From Syntrophus sp963665935 (GTDB lineage: Bacteria; Desulfobacterota; Syntrophia; Syntrophales; Syntrophaceae), in contig OY762510.1 of assembly GCA_963665935.1 (NCBI GenBank), positions 3,658,001 through 3,722,000 on the forward strand: DNA of 64,000 nt. Reading direction: 5' to 3'. A model generated the notes under the pieces. The model saw only the letters and a list, made by a program, of their open reading frames with translations. It was not told where the DNA came from and did no database searches. The position numbers and the translations under genes are program-made. Shown one piece after another: positions 35,679 to 43,749 of this stretch. Every line of letters begins with the position of its first letter. Positions within the stretch are counted from its first letter, which is position 1.

Positions 35679-35809
35679 GATTCATGTATGCTCCGAACTA
35701 TTATTATATGTATGGACTGTCGGAAAAAATTCTTGCCAAAGGCATTCCAGGCCGAAGGCAGAATAGACTGGGAAACATCTCTTTTCCTAAATAATTATTT
35801 ATTATCTCT

Positions 35810-36687
35810 ATGACAAGAATAATTTTATTATTTTTTTTGCTGACTTTGATCCTGCCGCCTGCCGGGGCAAAGGGGGAGTTTTTTTCCCTGGCGCCGTCGG
35901 ACACGGTTGAAGGGGCCATCAAGACCTACACCGTACAGAAGGGAGAATCTCTGATTGAGATCGCCCGGAAATTCGAGCTCGGCTACAACGAAATCACCGA
36001 GGCGAATCCCGGCCTGGATCCTTTTGTACCGGAAGAGGGAGCAACGGTCACGATCCCAACAATGTGGATACTGCCCGATGTAGAAACCTCGGAACGGATT
36101 CTCATCAACCTCTCCGAGTTTCGCCTTTATTATTTCTTTGAATCAGGGGAATCACGGTTCGTAGAAACGTTTCCGATCGGAATCGGCAGTGAAGGGCACT
36201 ATACACCTGTCGGGGACTTCAAGGTAACGGAGAAGATCGCCAACCCGGCCTGGCATGTCCCTGAATCTATCCGGCTCGAAAAGCCGGAACTGCCGCCGGT
36301 GGTTCCCCCCGGACCGGACAACCCCCTGGGCACCCATGCGTTGAGGCTTTCCGATCAAAGCATCCTCATTCACGGCACCAACCGGCCTTTTGCCGTTGGC
36401 AGAATGGCCAGTCACGGCTGCATAAGGCTTTACCCGAAGACATCCCCATTCTTTTCACCCTGGTACCAAACGGCGTCCGGGTAACCATCGTCCGCCAGCC
36501 CATCAAAGTGGGCATCCAGGGCGACAGGGTTTATCTGGAAGTTCACAACGACCCGTACGCTGAAGTAACGCTGTCAGACGCAGCGGCATTGCTGATCAAA
36601 AGAGGTCTGCTGGGAAAGACGGATGTTACGAAGTTGCGTAAAACCTTCGAAAAGAAAGACGGGATACCGACGGATATATCCAACTGA
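35810..36687 (+). pseudogene. L,D-transpeptidase with LysM domain, interrupted by a frameshift
   Basis: Frame 1 runs from ATG at 35810: a signal peptide, a LysM domain (YTVQKGESLIEIARKFELGYNEITEANPGLDP, about 42-73), then a YkuD domain up to LIHGTNRPFAVGRMASHGCIRLYP at about 36436. Frame 1 then ends in a few unrelated residues at 36484. The next frame continues the family sequence without a stop (EDIPILFTLVPNGVRVTIVR, then QPIKVGIQGDRVYLEVHND) to a TGA at 36685-36687. One missing base in the C run at 36433-36435 explains this. The catalytic Cys lies before the break. It may be a recent pseudogene or a base-calling error; full length would be about 292 residues. Confidence 0.8.
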
Positions 36688-36825
36688 GAACCGCCTGAAA
36701 TCGATTAGGCCCACAAGACGGCTATGGGAAGGCGGGCAGTCACCAAAGGGTGACTCTGTGACATAAATCGATGGGGCCGCCCCCTGTAAACTTTTTTACC
36801 GGGAGTCCGGCCCCAAAAAAATGAC

Positions 36826-37194
36826 CTATTTTTTCTGGTGAAGCTCAAAAGCCTTTTCAGCCTTCTTGGCTGCTGCTTCAGACTTTCTTGCCGCAGCCTC
36901 GGCTCTTTCCGCAGCCATTTCATTCTGGCTACGATTATCTTTTGAAATTTGCAAAGCGTCTGCAGCGTCTTTCTTCGCCTTTTCCGCATCAGCTTGAGCA
37001 GTCCGGCTGCCGGCTTCCAGTTTATTGAGTCTGTCTCCCACCTGCGACGCATTGGATGAACTGCTGGCTTCCAGTTTGTTGATCCTGTCCACCAGAGGAT
37101 CGACCTGCTGCTTGACGTAGTCCTTTGACGCGCAACCATATGATATGATCAGCATCAGGCTCAACAACATCATGAATACAATGGATTTCCTCAC
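36826..37194 (-). CDS. Alanine-zipper lipoprotein (Lpp-like)
   Basis: 122 residues from a GTG with GGGAGGTG upstream. A lipobox signal (LMLIISYGCAS) puts the lipidated Cys near residue 21. The rest is a continuous heptad coiled coil (VDPLVDRINKLEAS, then AEKAKKDAADALQ and AAERAEAAARKSEAAAKKAEKA) with Ala-rich heptads like Lpp/OprI. The C-terminal KK resembles the Lpp Lys that is joined to peptidoglycan by L,D-transpeptidases, two of which are encoded next door, a reasonable but untested pairing. Confidence 0.75.
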   Translation of the reverse strand: MRKSIVFMMLLSLMLIISYGCASKDYVKQQVDPLVDRINKLEASSSSNASQVGDRLNKLEAGSRTAQADAEKAKKDAADALQISKDNRSQNEMAAERAEAAARKSEAAAKKAEKAFELHQKK

Positions 37195-37522
37195 TTTTTT
37201 TCACCTCCCTTCCGCCTGAAATATGGCAGCAGCTTAAATCTAAAGGTGAAGAGTTTCAACAATTAAAATGCCAAAAGTTCACATATGCACCATCAGATAG
37301 CTTATAACATGACGGCATCATTGTAATTTCTCATTTTTTGCTGAGGGGCGTTTTCAATGATCACAACAAAAAAGGAGGGAGGCTGCTCCGACCTTATTTC
37401 TTGTTCATCAGACGATGATGGCACGCACAAATCTGAAAGAAATCTAAACGCTGATCACTTGCCTGCCAGTGTTTAATCGCAATATTTAATGAAATGAAAT
37501 AATTAATAAAAGGAGGTGCAGG
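37195..37522. other. Non-coding stretch between two lipoprotein genes
   Basis: About 330 AT-rich bases that must carry the two divergent promoters. A 39-codon ATG frame near 37358 has no family features and poor codon use. I see no hairpin or repeat of note. Confidence 0.35.
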
Positions 37523-37861
37523 ATGAACAGAAAGAGAAAAATCACCCTTTTGCTTCTGATGATTGCAGCAATTGTGATTACTGCGGGATGCACGACCCGC
37601 ACGCAGGAATTGCTTGCCGAGGATTATCTGAAAATGGGGAATGAGGATCTTCTTCGCTATTTCTATCGTCTGGACGATGAAATCCAGCGCCAGGAAATGT
37701 CGCAGGGACCGGAATTCGGGTTTGGAATAGGGACTTTCGGCCATCATAGCGGGGTTGGCCTCGGAGTGGAAACGGGGTCTGGGGGATACACGGCGGATGA
37801 ACTGAGAAAACGCCGGATCGATGTCCGCATGGAATTGAAAAAAAGGGGGTTGAATCCCTGA
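37523..37861 (+). CDS. Small hypothetical lipoprotein
   Basis: 112 residues, ATG with AAGGAGG upstream. The signal peptide ends in a lipobox (IVITAGCTT), lipidated Cys near 23. The mature part has a helical stretch (EDYLKMGNEDLLRYFYRLDDEIQRQE), a Gly-rich link (GPEFGFGIGTFGHHSGVGLGVETGSGG) and a basic helical end (ADELRKRRIDVRMELKKRG). Not recognised; probably anchored to the inner or outer membrane. Confidence 0.68.
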   Translation: MNRKRKITLLLLMIAAIVITAGCTTRTQELLAEDYLKMGNEDLLRYFYRLDDEIQRQEMSQGPEFGFGIGTFGHHSGVGLGVETGSGGYTADELRKRRIDVRMELKKRGLNP

Positions 37862-37904
37862 ATCTCCTCGCAGGAGGGAAGATTCAGATTTTCAGGGAAT
37901 TTTG

Positions 37905-39884
37905 CTACCTGCCCGCTGGCTTCTCTACCATCGGTTTCGGTCGTTCGATGGTATAGCCCTGCACTCCGTCGATATTCAGCCCTCTGAGCAGTTGAAGCTG
38001 CTCCTCCGTCTCCACCCCCTCCGCGATCACCATGACATCGATACTGTGGGCGACGCTGCAGAGCGACCCCATATAGAATCGGCTATCGCTCGCCGCATCC
38101 TTCAATTCTTCCGTATAAGCGCGGTCGACCTTCACGTAGTCCGGACGAAGGAAGCGCAAATAGCTCAGTTTGGACAGACTCTGGCCGTAATGATCTAGCG
38201 CCATGAGGTGGCCCCACGTCTGGATATTCTCCCGGAACTCTTTGACCGAAGCCAGATTGCGGATCGCCCCGAATTCTGCGAATTCGAAGGCAAAGCGCGG
38301 TGCTGATGGGGGAAGGGCCTTCAGGGCCGCGTACAGCCAGTCCCGGAAGGCATCGTCACTGAGAGAGGTCGGGGAAATATTCACGGCAACGGTGTCGACG
38401 CCGAGTTGTCGTCTATCGAGGCGCATCGCCTCTTCCAGGACAACTCGATCCAGAAGAGAAACCAGTCCCAGACGCTCGGCAAAGGGCAAAAAGAGTTGCG
38501 CACGAAATTCCTCACCGTCCTCCCCGCGGACAATCTTCGAGAAGATTTCGAGGTGAAGGCAATCGCTTCGGTCTGCCGTCCTCACCACAGGCTGAACATC
38601 GAACCGAATTCTCCTTGCCTGCAGGACATCTTCGAGTGTTCGCTTCCATTGCTGCTCTCCGGCAGGCAATCTTTCCGTCTCCTTGGAGATTCCCCGCACG
38701 TGCCAGGCGTTGGGGCCCTTTTGCTGCGCCGTCCTCAAGGCCAGATCGGACTCCGACAGCAAGCTGCCGAAAGCGGTGGGTACATCACAGGTCACGGCGC
38801 CTATATGAGCGACATTCTCCGCGACGGATAGTTTCCGCTCGGCCAGACGGCTTAAGGCATTTGCCATCTCTTCCGCAATCTGCGGGGCTTCCCAGGTTGG
38901 CGAATCAGGCAGGAAAAGAGCAAAGTCTCCCCCCGTAAGACGGGCAAGGATGCAGTTAGGATAGGGTTGTGCCGTGCCCTGCAGGATCAGGCTAGCCGCT
39001 TTCAACAACTCGTCTCCGGCCTGAAGGCCTCTCTGCCGGTTGAGCTGTTGGAGATCGTGGATCTGGACCAATAGGAGAATGGCGCCTCCGGCGCCCTCCC
39101 CCTGTTCCTGTCTCGCCCGCATCTGAGCTTCGAAATAACGGCGATTTCCTAAACCGGTCAAGGGATCTCGATAGGCGTGTTCCCGGAACCCCTCTGCAAA
39201 AACGGCCTGCTCCTCGAACATCTCCTTCACTTTACCGGTCATCCGGTTCATGGCGATCACCACCTGCCGAAGTTCCTTTGTCCGCGGCAGAGGCTCCTGA
39301 CTTTCGTACTCCTTTCTGCAGATCGCGTCCGCCTGGCGCTGCACGAGGACAAGCGGTTTCAGAAGGAACCGTAATCCGAGACCTCCAAACAAAAACACTA
39401 AAATACCACAGGCGACAAACCACAAGGTCATCCTTGCACCGTCTTCCCACAACGCAGAATAGGCGTATCCGGGATGACTCTTCACATAGATCCTTCCTGC
39501 CTGCCGCCATCCTGCCATGACATTTGCGTTTGCCTCAGGGGCATCCAGTGGAGCAAGGTCAATAAACCAGGCCGGGACATTTTCGATGGCGACGGCAAGA
39601 TTGCGCTCCAGAAGCACTTTTCCTTCGATGTCAACGAATTTAATGGTCCGGTAATAGCCACGGTCGAAGACGGCGTCGATCATGCTTTCGATACCGGCCT
39701 TGTCTTTCTCAATCGCCCGTTGTGACAGCGCCAGTCCCAGTGACGTCGCCGTATCCTGCGCATGGGATTCCAACTGATTGATCAGGAAAGAACGGGTGCT
39801 GTTGAAGGTGACCACCCATGTTCCCGTAAAGAGGATAAGGAAAAGCACCAAGATAAAGATGACGAGCTGTCGATAGAGTGTCAT
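37905..39884 (-). CDS. lapD: LapD-type c-di-GMP receptor with degenerate GGDEF and EAL domains
   Basis: About 659 residues from ATG at 39884 (a longer start at 39941 is possible but overlaps lapG). Domains: TM helix 1 (QLVIFILVLFLILFTGTWVV), a periplasmic LapD/MoxY domain, TM helix 2 (MTLWFVACGILVFLFGGLGL), HAMP, GGDEF (LTGGDFALFLP in place of GGDEF) and EAL (HLEIFSKIV in place of E-A-L). Both active-site signatures are lost, so it should bind but not make or break c-di-GMP, as LapD does. In Pseudomonas LapD sequesters the protease LapG. lapG lies directly upstream and overlaps or touches it, confirming the pair. Confidence 0.87.
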   Translation of the reverse strand: MTLYRQLVIFILVLFLILFTGTWVVTFNSTRSFLINQLESHAQDTATSLGLALSQRAIEKDKAGIESMIDAVFDRGYYRTIKFVDIEGKVLLERNLAVAIENVPAWFIDLAPLDAPEANANVMAGWRQAGRIYVKSHPGYAYSALWEDGARMTLWFVACGILVFLFGGLGLRFLLKPLVLVQRQADAICRKEYESQEPLPRTKELRQVVIAMNRMTGKVKEMFEEQAVFAEGFREHAYRDPLTGLGNRRYFEAQMRARQEQGEGAGGAILLLVQIHDLQQLNRQRGLQAGDELLKAASLILQGTAQPYPNCILARLTGGDFALFLPDSPTWEAPQIAEEMANALSRLAERKLSVAENVAHIGAVTCDVPTAFGSLLSESDLALRTAQQKGPNAWHVRGISKETERLPAGEQQWKRTLEDVLQARRIRFDVQPVVRTADRSDCLHLEIFSKIVRGEDGEEFRAQLFLPFAERLGLVSLLDRVVLEEAMRLDRRQLGVDTVAVNISPTSLSDDAFRDWLYAALKALPPSAPRFAFEFAEFGAIRNLASVKEFRENIQTWGHLMALDHYGQSLSKLSYLRFLRPDYVKVDRAYTEELKDAASDSRFYMGSLCSVAHSIDVMVIAEGVETEEQLQLLRGLNIDGVQGYTIERPKPMVEKPAGR

Positions 39885-39898
39885 TTTCGACCCCTTAT

Positions 39899-40561
39899 TC
39901 AGAATTTTTCTTCCGAGATTCGTATGAGGAGTTCCCTCCATTTCCGGAGCCGGCTGCTGGCGGTCATATCCCCTCGCCCGCGCTGCTGAGCCATCCAGAG
40001 TCCGGAACCGTTGAAACTGAATATCGGCACTAAATCACTCCGCTGCGAAGAAGGCTTTATGGCATTGATAAGATTATCGAGAATCAAGGGTTCTTCAGCG
40101 GGTTTACTGTAATAGGAAAGGACCATGTGAGGTTTGTTTATCTCCAGAGCCTTTACATAGGCAATGTTTAATTTGCTTTCCGAGACTCCCATGGCCTTCA
40201 AGGTAAAATATTTGGCAATGGCATAATCTTCACAATCACCGGCACCCAGACTGATAAACTCTATCGGCGTCGCCCAGTAATCATTCACGCCCCAGATTTG
40301 GATGTCATCAACATAGGAAAGGTTTCTGTTAAAGAAAGAATTGACCTTTTCGAGCTTCTCCAGGTCTGAGTTGCCCTGCCCCTGACGAATAAGATTTTCC
40401 CAGGAAATCAACCGCGCCGGTGCAGCCCTGCCAAATCTTTCCTCCGCTTTTTTCAGGACCTCGTCATCGATATGAAATCTATCAGCCGCCATGCCCGGTC
40501 TGAAGACGATCAGTCCAAAGAGAATTCCCAGAATCCATATGATCAATCCCGTTTTCTGCAT
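39899..40561 (-). CDS. lapG: Periplasmic transglutaminase-like cysteine protease
   Basis: 220 residues with a signal peptide (IIWILGILFGLIVF..GMAA). The BTLCP/DUF920 catalytic triad is seen: Cys in GAGDCEDYAIAKY near 106, His in KPHMVLSYY near 144 and Asp in LILDNL near 160. LapG cleaves LapA-type adhesins from the cell surface when c-di-GMP is low and is held back by LapD when it is high; lapD is the next gene. No typical LapA adhesin is encoded in this window; a candidate surface protein follows divergently at 40883. Confidence 0.9.
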   Translation of the reverse strand: MQKTGLIIWILGILFGLIVFRPGMAADRFHIDDEVLKKAEERFGRAAPARLISWENLIRQGQGNSDLEKLEKVNSFFNRNLSYVDDIQIWGVNDYWATPIEFISLGAGDCEDYAIAKYFTLKAMGVSESKLNIAYVKALEINKPHMVLSYYSKPAEEPLILDNLINAIKPSSQRSDLVPIFSFNGSGLWMAQQRGRGDMTASSRLRKWRELLIRISEEKF

Positions 40562-40882
40562 AGAAGTGCGTGCTCAGCCTTTTGAGGATAGGCAACGATA
40601 GGAAAACGCCAGGCGTATCTCTTACAGGACGGCATCTAAGAGATTTCTACGACGTTTGAAGTATAAAACCCGCCATTTTGCCTGTCAATGCATATTGGAA
40701 GCCGCACAAAGCCCGATCCGACTGTTTTTGAGAGATCATGATTTACCGTGGATCTTTAATTGCATCTGCACATCGAAACAGCAAATCTGTTTAGAATTAT
40801 TTGTTTAAGAAATCGGCCCTTTCAGCCGATGAATCATATAAATATAACAACAAGCTGATATCTAGAGAAGGGAGTTCTATTT
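40562..40882. other. Non-coding stretch between lapG and the surface protein gene
   Basis: 320 bases, increasingly AT-rich toward the surface protein start. It should hold divergent promoters. I looked for a c-di-GMP riboswitch core and did not find one. No other structure can be supported. Confidence 0.35.
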
Positions 40883-41707
40883 GTGAATCAGCTCAATCGT
40901 CGTCGACGGAGTATCGCAATCGTCATAATTTTGGCTGTTCTTACCATCGCACTTTACTTCATCGCGAAAGAAGCAAGTACGACAACGGTTCAACCCACCG
41001 TTCAGAAAATCAATACAACTCAGAAAGAACCTGTTAAACAGGATTTTGAGGATGCCAGCTTCGAAGGAAACGGAAATTGGTACGGATTATGTGCTAAAAA
41101 CTCCATTCATTCTATTGAGGATTTCCGTAAAACGGTGAGCAGCGATCCAGTACTGAACAAACATTTTTCAGGTTTCAAATGGGAAAATGCCAAAATGGGT
41201 AAACTGGATAAAGCGATGCACGCCTATGTGTATTACAGAAAAAACGATAAGATCTTTCGTAAGAAGACACCGATTAAACTGCCCGCTGGTGACGGATTTA
41301 TTACAGACGGAGTTACAACGGTGAGAACGATGTGCTGTAACAGTTACGCCGCAGCCCCCCCCGCCTATGCAGAGCCGGAGTTGGAGGCAGAGCCTGCCGC
41401 AGGGCCACAGCCGATAAATGTCAATAATTATTCGGCGCCTCCCGAATCCGTTGAGAGCGCCATCCCTGAAGAAATCGTTGGGAGGACACTGTCAAGCACC
41501 AATCACGTTGTCCCTCCCGGGATCATTATTCCCCCCTCTTCTCCGGATGAGCCACGGACGCCTTTCCACGATCATCCCAAGGATAAACCTGATGAGCCGA
41601 AGGAACCGCCTAAGCCACCCAAGCCCGTGCCCATCAACCCTGCAGCCCTGCTTTTCGGTACCGGTCTGATCACATTGATGGGGATAAGGAAAAGGTTGAA
41701 AAAGTAG
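40883..41707 (+). CDS. Surface protein with N-terminal anchor and PEP-CTERM-like tail
   Basis: 274 residues from a GTG with AAGGGAG upstream. A hydrophobic helix near 9-28 (RSIAIVIILAVLTIALYFIA) could be a signal anchor. Residues 55-150 form an unrecognised globular part (GNGNWYGLCAKNSIHSIEDF). Then comes a long Pro/Glu-rich stalk (PDEPKEPPKPPKPVPINP), and the C-terminus is PAALLFGTGLITLMGIRKRLKK, a helix followed by basic residues that resembles PEP-CTERM sorting signals (V-P-x-P..L-L-x-G-x-G-L..R-R). No exosortase gene is in the window. It lies divergent from lapG and could be a substrate; this is inference. Confidence 0.6.
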   Translation: MNQLNRRRRSIAIVIILAVLTIALYFIAKEASTTTVQPTVQKINTTQKEPVKQDFEDASFEGNGNWYGLCAKNSIHSIEDFRKTVSSDPVLNKHFSGFKWENAKMGKLDKAMHAYVYYRKNDKIFRKKTPIKLPAGDGFITDGVTTVRTMCCNSYAAAPPAYAEPELEAEPAAGPQPINVNNYSAPPESVESAIPEEIVGRTLSSTNHVVPPGIIIPPSSPDEPRTPFHDHPKDKPDEPKEPPKPPKPVPINPAALLFGTGLITLMGIRKRLKK

Positions 41708-41790
41708 GTTTTATTTTTCCGAAAGGCGAACGTGGATTTTCGCCTGAAATCCCAGCCCCTTTGGCGAAAGGAACAACGAGACAAAAATCC

Positions 41791-42249
41791 TTACGGGACA
41801 AACTCTTCAAGCGGCATGATCTGAACCTGCGCCGTCCCCCTGCTGAGAAAACCCAGTTCGCGCGCCGCAGCATGGGATAAATCTATGAATTCAAACCCAT
41901 GTTTGCGGCAGCGGTCATTGACGGTCACGACCACCGATTTCTTGTTGTCAAGGTTGACGACTTTGACCCGCGAACCAAGGGGAAGGGTCGGATGGGCCGC
42001 CGTCAGCTTATTCGGGTTATAGACCGCACCCGAGCTGGTTCTTCTCTTATTGAGGCTTTTCCTGTAGTAATGCGCCTTGCCCACCATTCCTTTCGGTTTC
42101 TCGACGTCGGATTTTTCCTTTTGCTCTTTGGGTATCATTTCCGGCTGTACCGTTATTTCTGCGGCAAGGGGATTCACAAAGACAAAAAGGCTCAGTTTAC
42201 AGGCAAGCGCCCAGCAGGTGATTTTCTTCTTGCGATTCCTGAGATGCAT
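41791..42249 (-). CDS. RlpA-like double-psi beta-barrel protein
   Basis: About 152 residues from ATG at 42249 with GAGGAGG upstream; the in-frame start at 42279 is less good. A signal peptide (ITCWALACKLSLFVFVNPLAA) is followed by the barrel domain: GKAHYYRKSLNKRRTSSGAVYNPN, LTAAHPTLPLGSRVKVVNLDN and VTVNDRC with the conserved N-D-R; the end has ELGFLSRGTAQVQI. RlpA proteins cut denuded glycan strands at the septum. Here the SPOR domain that usually follows is absent. Neighbours on this side are other envelope proteins. Confidence 0.83.
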   Translation of the reverse strand: MHLRNRKKKITCWALACKLSLFVFVNPLAAEITVQPEMIPKEQKEKSDVEKPKGMVGKAHYYRKSLNKRRTSSGAVYNPNKLTAAHPTLPLGSRVKVVNLDNKKSVVVTVNDRCRKHGFEFIDLSHAAARELGFLSRGTAQVQIMPLEEFVP

Positions 42250-42317
42250 GACAAACTCCTCCTCAGCTGATGGGTTCAAATTCGATGATTGAATTCAGCA
42301 GACCGTTATTTGTAATG

Positions 42318-43559
42318 CTAATCCTTCCGGGATTTTTTTCTCTTTCTTGACCTCAGCCAGGCCTCATGTTCTTCGACCAGCGCCTCCGCGCCGGTTTTGC
42401 CACTGGATAAATCCAGCGTTGAATCGTAATCTTTTTTACCAATCTTTACAACCTCAATCTCCTTAGTTAAAAATAGTTGTATTTCCTTCAGGCGCTCTTT
42501 TTCTTCCGTACTGCAGAAAGAAAGGGCGACCCCCTTACGGGTCCCCCGCCCCGTTCTTCCCACCCGGTGAACGTAGTTTTCCGCCTTATCTGGCAGGTCA
42601 TAATTGATCACATAGTTTATTTCCGGGATGTCGATGCCGCGAGCGCTGACATCCGTTGCGATCAGAAGATTGGCCTCCCCCGCCTTGAAGCGGTTCATCA
42701 CCCTTGATCGTTCCTCCTGGTCCTTTTCGCCATGGAGAGTGATTGCGGTAATTCCGACCCGTTCCATTGCCCTGGCGACCCGCTCCGCGCGCACCCTGGT
42801 CCGGACAAAGACGAGGATCTTGCTGTCCAGATTCTCCTTGATGAACCGCTCCAGGAAGAATCGCTTGTCGTCCATCTCCACGAACATAACCGCATGGGAG
42901 ACATTCGCGGAGACGGGATCTTCGGGCGATACCTGAATTCTGATGGCCGTGCTCTTAACCTGGGAAAAGGCCAGTTTCTTTATTTCCGGGTTGATGGTCG
43001 CCGAAAAAAACAGCGTCTGATGTTTTCTATGGAGCATTCTTTTGATAGACTGGATGTCCTTGATGAAACCCAGGTCCAGCATGTGGTCGGCTTCATCCAG
43101 GACCAGGGTCTCGATGGCATCCATACGGAGATAGCCCTGGTGGATGAGATCAAACATCCGCCCCGGGGTGGCAATCAGGACATCGATGCCGTCCTGAAGC
43201 TTCCGGATCTGGGCATCCTGCTCGACGCCGCCGATCAGGGAGAATGTCTTCACCCTGGTGTGCTTTGCCAGGGACGCAAAGACCTCTCCGATCTGCAGGG
43301 CCAGTTCGCGGGTGGGAACCAGAACGATACATTTGATACCGAAGACCCGCTTACTGCTTTTTTCCCGGTGAACCCTGTCGATGATCGGTATGGCAAAAGC
43401 GGCCGTCTTCCCCGTCCCCGTCTGGGCAATGGCCAGGACATCCTCCCCTTTCAGAATGGACGGGATGGATTTGAACTGAATGTCCGTTGGTCTCTTGAAT
43501 CCCAGTTGGAACAGGTTCTTTTTGATGGCTTCGGAGATGGCGTATTTCTCAAATTTCAT
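42318..43559 (-). CDS. DEAD-box RNA helicase (RhlE-like)
   Basis: 413 residues from ATG at 43559, chosen for GAGGGATT upstream. Q-motif GFKRPTDIQFKSIPSIL near 19-35, Walker A AQTGTGKT near 48, PTRELALQ, the DEAD box VLDEADHML near 150, FSATINPEIK, and motifs IVa-VI to YVHRVGRTGRGTRKG. RhlE-like proteins remodel RNA during ribosome assembly or decay. The C-terminus is a short basic tail. Confidence 0.93.
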   Translation of the reverse strand: MKFEKYAISEAIKKNLFQLGFKRPTDIQFKSIPSILKGEDVLAIAQTGTGKTAAFAIPIIDRVHREKSSKRVFGIKCIVLVPTRELALQIGEVFASLAKHTRVKTFSLIGGVEQDAQIRKLQDGIDVLIATPGRMFDLIHQGYLRMDAIETLVLDEADHMLDLGFIKDIQSIKRMLHRKHQTLFFSATINPEIKKLAFSQVKSTAIRIQVSPEDPVSANVSHAVMFVEMDDKRFFLERFIKENLDSKILVFVRTRVRAERVARAMERVGITAITLHGEKDQEERSRVMNRFKAGEANLLIATDVSARGIDIPEINYVINYDLPDKAENYVHRVGRTGRGTRKGVALSFCSTEEKERLKEIQLFLTKEIEVVKIGKKDYDSTLDLSSGKTGAEALVEEHEAWLRSRKRKKSRKD

Positions 43560-43749
43560 AATCCCTCGATAACTTCCAAATATAGGATGGTAAATACCGT
43601 TGAAACCGGATAAAAGCAATTTCAATATTTAAGGATTCTCGGAAGCGTTTCCCCTGTTCACATGGATACCGACAGAACAGTTCGCCCTTGTCAAGACTCT
43701 GTCGGAATAGAAAGGAAACTCCCGTTATGAAGGAATACAGGAATTTAAA

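Noticed and set aside
40562..40882. c-di-GMP riboswitch upstream of the surface protein
   Set aside because: Conserved GEMM bases were not found.
42732..43613. Long antisense open frame over the DEAD-box helicase gene
   Set aside because: Mirror of a conserved gene without ribosome site or family match.
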